Part shown: in pieces, positions 54,996 through 64,000 of the stretch
How the letters are laid out: each line of letters begins with the position of its first letter
Numbering within the stretch: the stretch's first letter is position 1
DNA from: Sorex araneus
Taxonomy: Eukaryota > Chordata > Mammalia > Eulipotyphla > Soricidae
Assembly: GCF_027595985.1 (NCBI RefSeq)
Contig: NC_073313.1
Coordinates: forward strand, 82,376,494-82,440,493
Direction: 5' to 3'
DNA length: 64,000 bases
Notes under the pieces: generated by a model
What the model was told of the DNA's origin: nothing
Seen by the model: only the letters and a program-made list of their open reading frames with translations
Databases searched by the model: none
Position numbers and translations under genes: made by a program

Positions 54996-55316
54996 GCTCC
55001 CAATAAGAACCCCCTGTTCTGGAAGTCTTTGCCTAAGTCAAGGTTGATTCGAGCCCACCTTTAGGAGGTGTGCTAGGGACTAACCTGCCCAGCTTGGGCT
55101 TGGAAGTGGGTCTGTCTGACTTCAGTTGCAAGAGATGAGATCCTGAATATGTTACTTTTCTCTCCTGGTTCTCCCAACCAGGGCTGCCAAGGACAACTTC
55201 CAATGGTACTTGGAAACTAAGAACTTATTTTTTGCCACAATCCCAACAGGATTTACTACTTCCAGATGTGGTGATTAAAGGGCTATATCTTAGACTCATT
55301 TTACACCTCCTAGTTA

Positions 55317-55502
55317 TTTTTCTTTTTGTTTCTTTTGTGTGTATTGGGGTCATACCTGGGGAGACACAGGGTCTACTCCTAGCTCTGTGCTCAGGTACCA
55401 CACCTCGTGGTGCTCAGGGAATCATAAGTAGTGCTGGGAATTGAAACAGTGTTGACACATGCACTGCAAGTGCCTTAACCACTGGACTATCTTTCTGGTC
55501 CT
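55317..55502 (-). mobile_element. Old SINE
   Basis: 'ggggtcatacctggggagac', 'gtagtgctgggaattgaaac' and 'ctatctttctggtcc'. Confidence 0.65.
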
Positions 55503-55659
55503 ACTTCCTTGTTCTTATAACTGGTCAATCATTTATCAACTCACAACCAACCTCTTCATTGTATAACCACTCTCCCAACTGCCCATACTCAAGTGATACT
55601 CGCTCATCCGTTCATCTTGTGTAAGGCTCCAAAGCTCCCTCCTCCAATCCAATTTAACT

Positions 55660-56370
55660 AGCTGTGGAATTTGAGATTTTTTTTAGTTCTAAGAACCTCA
55701 GTTTCCTTATCTGTAACATGGAGGAATATTAAAAGTACTCCTCTATATAGACATGGAGATTATCATGCTAAGTGAAATGAATCAGAAAGAGAGGGAGAGA
55801 CATAGAAGGACTGCACTCATTTGTGGAGTATAAAATAACATCACATGAGGCTGACACCCAAGAACAGTAGAGACAAGGGCCAGGAGGATTGCCCCATAGC
55901 TGGACGCCTGCTTCATGAGTGGAGGGGAGAAGACAGATGGAATAGAGAAGGGATCACTAAGAAAATGGAGGAACCAGTTGGGATGGGAGATGTGTGCCGA
56001 AAGTAGATAATGGATCAAACATGATGACCTCTCAGTGTCTGTGTTGCAAGCCATAATGCCCAAAAGTAGAGAGACAGTATGGGGAATATTGTCTGCCATG
56101 AAGGCAGGGGGAGGGTGGGAAAGGCGGGGGCTATACCCAGGATATCGGTGGTGGGGAATGTGCACTGGTGGAAGGATGGGTGTTTGATCATTGTGAGATT
56201 GTAACCCAAACATGAAAGGTTGTAACTATCTTATGGTGATTCAATAAAATTTAAAAAAGGAAACTTATAAAGAACCCCCCCAAAAGTACTCCTCTATGGG
56301 CTGTCTTGGGATTAAATCAAATGCTTAGAACACAGTAAACTCATATATTATAGCTTTTACTATTAAATGT
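55660..56370 (-). mobile_element. MIR element split by an L1
   Basis: Left part (55660-55746) reads 'ctcagtttccttatctgtaa', right part (56282-56370) 'gggattaaatcaaatgctta' and 'gaacacagtaaactcat'. These are antisense MIR in correct order, separated by the L1 with a TSD. Confidence 0.7.
55747..56281 (+). mobile_element. 5'-truncated L1 3' end, nested in MIR
   Basis: Last codons of ORF2 plus the full 3' UTR and an AATAAAATTTAAAAAAGG end. The 16 bp TSD AAAAGTACTCCTCTAT at 55731-55746 and 56282-56297 is exact. Confidence 0.94.
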
Positions 56371-56489
56371 TTACAATATTAAATTAATGTCTGAATAAGT
56401 TGGCATTGTTCTATGGAAATTGGTAGAATTCCAAATGCTTTAAGTGCAGTTAGAGAGCCATTATGAGGACTCCAAGGGTCAACCCTTTT

Positions 56490-56935
56490 TATAGCTACTT
56501 GTTCTATCCATTGCACAAATATTTACTGAGCACCTCTTTCATGTCAGAGAGCATTCTCATTTCTAGGAAATGGTGACTAAGTTACAACACCATTTTCCCT
56601 ATCCCTACACATGGAACTTACATTTTCAGAGAAAGTCAACAAATCAACCAATAAGCATGTGGCAATGAGTTTACTCCAAACATGTGAAGTAAAGATAAAC
56701 TCTAGGATGTATGAATAGGGAGTAATGGGGATAGGACAGTGAGGCGTCAGGGAAGGCATTGCATAAGAATATCATTTGATCAGATGCAAGAGTGATGGGG
56801 TGAGAGTGATATCTAGGGATGTTGGCTATTAGATCTTTCTAGGCAGAGGGAAAATTAAGTGGAAAGATGCTGAAGCTCAAATGTTTCCTGTGCTTGAGGA
56901 ACAGTAAGGAGGCTGCAAACTTGGCGTTTAATTCA
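56490..56935 (+). mobile_element. Ancient interspersed repeat, family not assigned
   Basis: 'aatatttactgagcacctc', 'acatggaacttacattttc', 'agggaaggcattgcataag', 'taggcagagggaaaatta' and 'gaggaacagtaaggaggc' follow the common mammalian repeat seen at 24940. Confidence 0.55.
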
Positions 56936-56966
56936 AGGGGCGCCTGACCATTAAAAGGCATATGTT

Positions 56967-57173
56967 ATGCCCAAAAGTAGAGAGAGTATGGGGGAAATTG
57001 TCTGCCACAGAGGGGAAAGGAGGGATGGGATGGTGGGGGATATTGGGAACGTTGGTGGTGGAAAATGTGCACTGTGGAGGGATGGATGTTCGATCATTGT
57101 ATGACTGAAACTCAAACATGAAAGCTTTATAACTGTATCTCATGGTGATTATATAAAAGAACGAAAAAATAGT
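56967..57173 (+). mobile_element. Short L1 3' end
   Basis: Only the last 200 bp of the L1 3' UTR. CATATGTT at 56959-56966 and 57174-57181 is the TSD. Confidence 0.85.
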
Positions 57174-57185
57174 CATATGTTTATA

Positions 57186-57317
57186 TGTCAATAGTACAGC
57201 CAGTAGGGCGCTTGTCTTGCATGTGGCCAACCGGAGTTCAATCGTGTATGATCCCCTGAGCCCCACCAGGAGTAGTTCCTGAGTGCAGGTTTAGGAGTAA
57301 CCCCCGAGAGCCACCCC

Positions 57318-57322
<5 letters not shown>
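57186..57322 (+). mobile_element. Form A SINE, head-truncated
   Basis: 'caatagtacagccagtaggg', 'cctgagccccaccaggagta', ending directly in an AT repeat. Confidence 0.65.

Positions 57323-57360
<38 letters not shown>
57321..57360 (+). repeat. (AT)n microsatellite
   Basis: About 19 AT units at the 3' end of a SINE. Confidence 0.97.
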
Positions 57361-57364
<4 letters not shown>

Positions 57365-57524
57365 TCACACATGTTTTTTGAAAGTCTTGAATACTGAAAG
57401 TCAGGGAAAAGGAAGCCAAGAAAGTCAATTGGGAAATCTTGAGGATTTTGAAAGTTTTGTTAGTCTCTATTTCTGGCTTGTTCCTAATTTCCTTTGCTCT
57501 GGGTCTTATTTGTTTATTTGTTTG

Positions 57525-57680
57525 ATTGAGGGTAGGTTGAGGCACACTTGGTGGTGCTCAGCAGCTATTCCTGGTTCTGTGCCCTGGTGGTGCTAAGAAG
57601 ATGACATGCAGTACATGGGATTTGAACCAGGGTCAGCCACATGCAAGACAAGTGCCTTACCACAGCATTATTTCTAGAGC
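57525..57680 (-). mobile_element. Old SINE
   Basis: 'gaggcacacttggtggtgct', 'ggatttgaaccagggtcagc' and 'tatttctagagccc'. Confidence 0.65.
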
Positions 57681-57697
57681 CCTACTCTGAATTTTTT

Positions 57698-59376
57698 TTA
57701 TTAGTTTATTTTTAATTAGAGAGTCATCGTGAGGGTACAGTTACAGATCCATACATCTTTGTGCTCATGCTTCCCCCATACAAAGTTCAATAACCCATCC
57801 CTTCACCAGTGCCCATTCTCCACCACTAGTAAACCCAACATCCCTCCCCCCTCCCCAGACCCATCTCCCCCCACCCCACCCTGCCACTATGGCAGGGAAT
57901 TCCCTTTTGTTCTCTCTCTCTGATTAGGTGTTGTGGTTTGCAATAGAGGTGTTGAGTGGCCCTTGTGTTCAGTCTCTAGTCTGTATTCCACCCGCCTCAC
58001 CCTTCCCCCACATGACCTCCAACCACATTTTACTTGGTGGTCCCTTCCCTGAGTTACCCAGAATGAGAGACCAGCCTCCAAGCCATGAAAACATTCTCCT
58101 GGTACTTATTTCTACTATTCTTGGGCGTTAGTCTTATAGTCTATTATTCTATATTCCACAGATGAGTGCAATCTTTCTATGTCTATCTCTCTCTTTCTGA
58201 CTCATTTCACTTAGCATGATACTTTCCATGTTGATCCACTTATATGCAAACGTCATGACCTCATTTTTTCTAACAGCTGCATAGTATTCCATTGTATAGA
58301 TGTACCAGAGTTTCTTCAACCAGTCATCTGTTCTAGGGCACTCGGGTTTTTTCCAGATTCTGGCTATTGTAAACAGTGCAGCGGTGAACATATAAGTGCA
58401 TATGTCACTTCGACTATACTTTTTGGCTTTTCTGGGATATATTCCCAGCAGTGGTATTGCTGGGTCAAATGGGAGCTCAACCTCTAGTTTTTTGAGAATC
58501 GTCCATCCATCACATCAACAAAAGTAAAGATAAAAACCATATGATCATATCAATAGATGCAGAGAAAGCATTTGACAAGATCCAGCACCCATTCATGATA
58601 AAAACTCTCACCAAAATGGGTTTTGGAGGAACTTTTCTCAAGATAGTCAAAGCCATCTACCACGAACCTAGGGCAAGCATTATAATCAATGGAGAAAAAC
58701 TAAGGGCTTTTCCTCTAAGATCGGGGACAAGACAAGGATGCCCACTCTCACCACTTCTCTTTAATATAGTATTGGAAGTATTAGCAATAGCCATCAGGCA
58801 AGAAAAAGATATTAAGGGGATTCAGATCGGAAAGGAAGAAATCAAGCTCTCACTATTCGCAGACGATATGATGCTATACCTAGAGAAACCTAAAAGCTCC
58901 AGTAAGAAACTCTTAGAAACAATTGACCTATACAGTAAAGTCGCAGGCTATAAAATCAATACCCAAAAGTCCATGGCCTTCCTATATGCAAACAATGAGA
59001 CAGAGGAAAGGGACATGAAAAAAGCAATCCCATTCAAAATTGTGCCCCAGAAAATCAAATATCTTGGAATCAGCTTAACTAAAGAAGTAAAGGACCTCTA
59101 CAAAGAAAACTATATAACTCTACTCCATGAAATAAAAGAGGACATGAGGAAATGGAAACATATCCCCTGCTCATGGATAGGGAGAATAAACATTGTCAAA
59201 ATGGCAATACTCCCAAAAGCATTATACAGATTTAACGCGATCCCTATAGGGATACCCATGGCATTCTTCAAAGAAGCGGAGCAAGCAATCCTGAAATTTA
59301 TATGGAACAATAAACGCCCACGGATAGCTAAAACAATTCTTGGGAAAAAGATGATGGGTGGCATCACCCTCCCCAA
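57698..59376 (-). mobile_element. L1 insertion with 5' inversion (twin priming)
   Basis: 57698-58506 is minus-strand L1: 3' UTR plus ORF2 C-terminus. 58507-59376 is the ORF2 reverse transcriptase region on the opposite strand. Both lie inside one TSD, CCTACTCTGAATTTTT (57681-57696 and 59377-59392), so they arrived together. Roughly 350 ORF2 residues between the two parts are missing at the junction, judged from the usual ORF2 layout. Confidence 0.92.
58541..59376 (+). pseudogene. L1 ORF2 reverse transcriptase domain, inverted segment
   Basis: An open frame of about 280 codons. Residues about 4-16 hold the [13 protein letters not shown] block, 61-71 [11 protein letters not shown], and 106-109 the catalytic FADD. 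It lacks the endonuclease domain and C-terminus and is a dead piece, but the lack of frameshifts over 836 bp suggests a recent insertion. Confidence 0.9.
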
Positions 59377-59392
59377 CCTACTCTGAATTTTT

Positions 59393-59959
59393 GAATCACA
59401 CCTGTTGTTGCTCTACACATTTAACCTTGAAGACTCAATGAGGTAAGAAGAGACCAACGGAAGGATGTATGCTTCACCTGTGAATGTGTTAAAGTTTTAT
59501 AAGTCAGTCACTCACTGACTACTTAACAAATATTGATGATGTATTCTATAGGAACCATTGTACTCAATTATGTAAGAGATACAAATAATTATCACAGTCA
59601 ATAGCCCAATATTTAAACTTTTTTTGGAAACATATGGGCTAATTCTTCCAGGTCCCCTGTTCTGTGGGAAAGATACTGAATCAAATCCATAAATACTGAA
59701 TCAAATCCATAAATGGCTTATCCAATTCAATCTGGCCTGAGATACACTGGAAGAGTCTGGGGAGGCCCAGATTCTGTCCCATATTAGTAGGGGGGATGGC
59801 TAGGCTTCTAACTCCCAGCACCCTAAAAAATTACTATCACACTCTTCTCTAAGTAGAGGGAAACAGCTAGGATGTTTAAGTCCCCATTAACCCAAAAATT
59901 TGTTCTCCCAATAAGCTTTGGAAGTGGGGGGGGGTTCCACCAATGCAATGCTTATCTTT
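59393..59959. other. Single-copy stretch
   Basis: Includes a direct repeat (ATACTGAATCAAATCCATAA twice near 59675-59715). No gene recognised. Confidence 0.4.
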
Positions 59960-61188
59960 AGATGCCCTCCAGCTGGTGGCTCAGGCTCACTCAAGGACAT
60001 CAGCTGTGCGTTTCAAAGAAAGGCACATGGGCACGTGTGGGTTTGGTGGCTGAGAACTTTTCCCCTGGCCTGCCCATGGCAGCAGATAGATTAAGGGGTG
60101 GGGAGTGGAGAAACAGGGCCCCAGGCATGTTAGTAGTCAGTTTATTTCTCTCTCCTCCCCAGTGTGGTCAGATATCACCCCTTACATCACAAACGTAGTC
60201 ATAGTTTTGCTTGTAGTCCCAGTCATCATAGTTCCATCATCCTAGTCTCCTCGTAGACCTCGAAGTTCTCTTAGTTCTCATCTAGTACTTCTCTTTCTAG
60301 TTTCCTCTTTCCCCTTACAGCATAGTTATATAGAAAGCATCAAGGGTGGGGGTACACATAGGTGAGGGTGAACATTGTCATAACAACAAACAGAGGTAAA
60401 GTTACTCTTTGAGAGGAAGTTCTAGGAGATTAACTCAAAGACAAAATCTCATCTGAGTGTTCAGCACTCCAGATTACTAGGCGATCCTCTCAAGGGCAGG
60501 ATTCCATCCAGGGTGTATTGCTTTCTCCTTTCCTCAGATCGTAATCCATTTAAACAATCATAGTAAATTTACTTCTTATAATATTTCTAGTCATTTTGTA
60601 TTAACACAGTAAGAGATATATTAAGCTTAAAGGTTGGCTCTTCCTGGGAACATCTTGCTACATATTCCAGACCACAGTTCTCAGGCCAGGTTAGTCTTTC
60701 CTAGCCCCAGCAGGATCCTTATTTAATTACTTCTTTTTGGGTCATAACAGAATTTGTCCAAGACCGTGCTCTTAATGTATAGTATTATGGTGCTTGGCCT
60801 GGCCCATTTTTATGTCAGTGTAGGTTCACAGCTTGCCCTGGGCCCATCCAGTCCCTTCACCGGGAACTTGCTTTGGAGGTGGGTATTAGGAACTAAGGGC
60901 AATTGAGGTTTAAACCAGGTAAGTATGATGGATGCCCAGGAGTAAATATTATTTGGAGTCAATTAACTCCCATATTACAAAAGCATGGCATGAACTGTCA
61001 TCCTGTGTCTATACAAAAAAAACCCACATTGCTAAGCCATGCAAGTGCCATAAAGGAAAGATAAAACCAATATGAGATTATTAGTGCTTGATGGAATTGG
61101 GTGTGCCTCAGGGGCACTGTTGTGGGAGTAACTCAATAAACCTAAGCTCCTTGCAGGAGGAGCAAGGGCAACCCAATGTTATCCAACA
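59960..61188 (-). mobile_element. Diverged LTR copy 3, same family
   Basis: From about 60137 to 61188 it aligns with copies 1 and 2 in order: 'cagtttatt', 'ggacatag'-like, 'caggccaggttagtctttcc', 'aagaccgtgctcttaat', 'gggagtaactcaataaacct'. AATAAA in the inferred minus orientation is kept (plus-strand TTTATT 60141-60146). The U5-side end near 59960 is an estimate, and no TSD was matched. Confidence 0.65.
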
Positions 61189-62645
61189 ATCATGCATCAA
61201 CTTTTCAGAACAGGGAAATTCCCATATTTTCTTCTTTTATTGAAGGCCATGGTTTACAATACTGTTAATAATAAAGTTTCAGGCATACAGTGTTCTAACT
61301 CCAAGCCCACTAAAAGAGTGTCAATCTCCCTCCACCACTATTTCAAGGTCCCCTTCCCCAAACCTGTATCCCACTCCCTTGATGAACTTAGTCTTAGAGA
61401 TCAACTCTCAAGGTATGTTTATATTTGGTCCTTATCATGCTTCTCTCTGTTCCACATATGAGAGAATTCATCAGATATTTTCCTTTGTACCTCTAACTTA
61501 TTTCGCTTAAAATGATACCTTCCAGTCCGCATTCCCACCAACAGTGAATGAGATAACCTTTCTCCATGTATCTGCACCAGCATTGGTTGTTCTTATTCTT
61601 TTTGATGTGTGCAGTTGTTGTGGTGGAAGATGATATCTCATTGTTGTTTTGATTCTCATCTCCCTGATGATTAGTGATGTAGGGCACTTTTTCATGTGCC
61701 CTTTGACCATTTGTATTTCTTCTCTAAGAAATTTTCTGTTCATTTCTTCTCCCATTTTTTTGATGGAGTTGGAGGTTTTCTCATATAAAGTTCTACCAGT
61801 GCCTTATATACCTTGGATATTAACCCATTATTAGATGGGTAATGGGTAAATTTCCCCATTCCATGGACTGTCCCTGTATCTTTTCAGGTACAGAAGCTTC
61901 TTAGCTTAATGCCCCATTTGTTTATCTTTGCTTTCACTTACTTGGTCAGCAGTGTTTCATCTTTACAGATGCCTTTAGCTTCAATATCATGGAGGGTTCT
62001 TCCTATGTTTTCCTCCAGGTCCAGCCTTTTTGGAAACCAATATGGGCATTCCTCAAAAAACCAGAAATTGAGTTTCTATATGACCTAGCAATACCACTTC
62101 TGGGAATATGCCACTGGGCTACAAAAATATGCAGCAGATATGACATCTGCACTTGTATGTTCATTGCAGTACTGTTCACCATAGCCAGAATCTGGAAACA
62201 ACCTGAGTGTCCAAGAATGGATGACTGGTTAAAGATACCAGGGTACATCTACACAGTGGAATACTACAAGCTGTTATAAAAATGAAGTCATAGAATTTGC
62301 TTATAAATGGATGGAGATGGAGAGTATCATGCTCAGTGAACTAAGTCAGAAGGAGAAGGACAGACATAGAATTACTGCACTCATTTATGGGATATAAAAA
62401 AGAAACAAAACATAGCAAGAGACTAACACCCAAGGACAGTAGAAACAAGGGTCAAGATGACTGGTCCACAATTGAAAACCTACCTCAAGGCCTGGGGGAG
62501 AGGGTAGTTGGGACAGAGATGGGACCATTATGACAATAATGGTTGAAAGGGCTTAATCTCTATTGGACATGTGTGATGAAAGTGGGCAAATGACCAAACA
62601 TGATGGCCTCTCAGTATCTGTATTTCAAGATATAATGCCCAAAAG

Positions 62646-62646
<1 letters not shown>

Positions 62647-62693
<47 letters not shown>
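62647..62693 (+). repeat. (GA)n microsatellite in L1 3' UTR
   Basis: About 23 AG units at the place where other L1 3' UTRs here carry a short GAGAGAG run, so it expanded after insertion. Confidence 0.95.
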
Positions 62694-62696
<3 letters not shown>

Positions 62697-62818
62697 AGGT
62701 GCCTGCCATAGAAGCAGCTGGGGGAGGGGTGGCAGGAGGGAAACTGGGAATATTGGTGGTCGGAAATGTACACTGGAGAGATGGGTATTGGAACATTGTA
62801 TGACAAAAACTCAATCTT

Positions 62819-62891
62819 TTTTATAATGTAGTAATACTGCTATTTATTCAATCATTGATTAAGCTGATTGAATTGGGCATGAACTCCACTG
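62819..62891. other. About 73 bp insert in an L1 3' UTR
   Basis: AAACTCAATCTT at 62807-62818 and 62892-62903 flanks sequence absent from other L1 ends here. It holds an inverted repeat TCAATCA...TGATTGA and no A tail. Confidence 0.6.
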
Positions 62892-63634
62892 AAACTCAAT
62901 CTTGAAAGCTTTGTAACTGTATCTCACGGTGACACACTTATTCAATTAAAAACTACCTTCTAGTTCCATTCAAGGAGCATCAAACTGCATAATTTCATTT
63001 TATCATACAGTGGCATAGTATTTCATTGAGTATTTCTACCACAATTTCTCTATCCATTCATCTGTCCTTGGACATTTGGGTTGTTTTCATATCTTGTTCT
63101 AAGCACTACAGTGAGTATAGGTGTGTATGTGTCTTTAAAAATGAATGGTTTTGTGTTTGGTGTAGATGCCAAGAATTGAAATTAATGGGCCATATTATAG
63201 CTCCATTCTTACTTTCTGGAGAAGTTTCCATTTTGTTTTCCATGAAGGCCAAACCAAGCAACATTTTCACCAATAGTAAATGAGTTACTTTTCCAACACG
63301 TCCCCACCAACGCTGGTTGTTTCCAGTCTTTTGGCATAGGCCATTTTCACTGGTGCGAGATTATATCTTACTGCTGTTTTGATTTGCACTTCTCCAATAA
63401 GAAGTGACACAGAACACTTATTCATATGCCTACCATCCATTTATATGTCCTCTTTAAGAAAATGTCTCTTAAAAGAGTTAATATTCCAAGCAATTGGGCA
63501 ATCTGAATCCTTAAGAACTGACTAGGGTGAGAAGATATCATATAAAAATCACAACAGTGATTAGTATTTATCTTGACCTTAGACAAATGTAGAAAGAATA
63601 GTAGAAAGCAGTAAATGGTGCTTTCATTTACTTT

Positions 63635-63815
63635 CTTTTTATGGGGGTGGGGTGGGATCATGCTGGCCTGGTGGTTCTTTGGGCTCATTCCTGGCTCTGA
63701 GCTCACGGATCAGTCTTGGCAGCCTCAGGGGACCAAAAGGGGTGCTGGACATCAAATACTGGTTGGCTGCTTGTGAGGCAAGTGTCCTGCCTACTGTACT
63801 ATCTCTATTATCCTT
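63635..63815 (-). mobile_element. Old SINE
   Basis: 'gggctcattcctggctctga', 'ggtgctggacatcaaatac' and 'tgtactatctctattatcc'. Confidence 0.6.
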
Positions 63816-64000
63816 ACTTCCTTTAAAACATCTGGTGTGCTCAAAGATACCAGTTTAAATGTAATAGTTTTAATGATAGCAGCTGGTTATGGGGAGCTCC
63901 TTGGATATACAGATGTTTTGGTTGGGACTTAAAATATATGAGAAGGCAAAGAGGAAGAAGTAAGGAACAGGGGAAATATGCCAACTTTTTCAGAGAAAAT
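63816..64000. other. Single-copy stretch to window end
   Basis: Nothing recognisable. Confidence 0.4.

Larger units (their letters stand above)
61527..62953 (+). mobile_element. L1 insertion with 5' inversion, nested
   Basis: Left half 61527-62014 is ORF2 on the minus strand. Right half 62015-62953 is ORF2 C-terminus plus 3' UTR on the plus strand. TSD TACCTTCCAGT (61516-61526) and TACCTTCTAGT (62954-62964), one mismatch. The two halves meet almost seamlessly: minus part ends at the HCWWECGL block and the plus part begins at VQPFWK, which are adjacent in ORF2. Confidence 0.9.
61210..63475 (-). mobile_element. Older L1, antisense, split by a later L1
   Basis: Left part 61210-61526 is antisense 3' UTR. 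Right part 62954-63475 continues upstream into the ORF2 C-terminal region ('catttgggttgttttcata', 'ggttgtttccagtcttttgg'). The order resumes across the insertion. Confidence 0.78.

Overview
This 64 kb window looks like non-bacterial, mammalian genomic DNA, most probably from a shrew (Sorex-like, Eulipotyphla). The main evidence is roughly 70 copies of a tRNA-derived SINE with a polymerase III A box (TAGCACAGCGG) and B box (GGTTCGATTCC). It closely resembles the shrew SOR SINE as I remember it; I could not search a repeat library. L1 3' ends of one lineage, mammal-wide MIR and ancient L1 fragments, endogenous-retrovirus-type solo LTRs, and long (GAAA)n and (CA)n arrays fit the same assignment. 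I see no prokaryotic operon, CRISPR array, functional tRNA, rRNA, snRNA or complete protein-coding gene.

Two SINE forms share one tRNA-like head. Form A (about 170 bp) ends in an A-rich tail after a GTGTGACCC motif. Form B (about 240 bp) has a different body and ends without poly(A), in CTACAGTGC-type repeats. Young copies carry clear target-site duplications (TSDs). Many older, diverged copies are listed separately with lower confidence.

Layout. 1-4.2 kb: SINEs, a single-copy block, and a retroviral-type LTR broken by a SINE. 5-6 kb: SINEs and a (GAAA)n array. 6.8-11 kb: single-copy sequence, a GC/CpG-rich patch, a polypyrimidine tract and TG repeats. 12-19.4 kb: SINEs, L1 ends, a MIR split by a SINE, and a single-copy block at 18.2-19.4 kb. 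19.4-24.8 kb: one ancient antisense L1 broken by eight or more later insertions, including a 1,051 bp solo LTR. 25.5-29 kb: older L1s with a younger L1 nested in one. 29.2-30.4 kb: purine microsatellite around a young SINE. 30.4-42 kb: mostly single-copy with SINEs and a large pyrimidine tract at 36.4-37 kb. 42-43.3 kb: second solo LTR with a SINE inserted at its edge. 45-53 kb: single-copy sequence with the only candidate coding exons (minus strand, 47.9-48.1 kb), inverted repeats, and a 33 bp sequence shared exactly with a block 3.8 kb away. 53-64 kb: L1-rich, with two insertions that carry 5' inversions (twin priming) and a diverged third LTR copy.

The genes here do not form a working system. 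The coding material is dead or truncated L1 ORF2 plus one unrecognised exon pair. The most useful outputs are the insertion chronology, the SINE form without a poly(A) tail, the two inverted L1s, the exon pair and the 48.5-48.7 kb structures. Element ends marked approximate are judged by eye.
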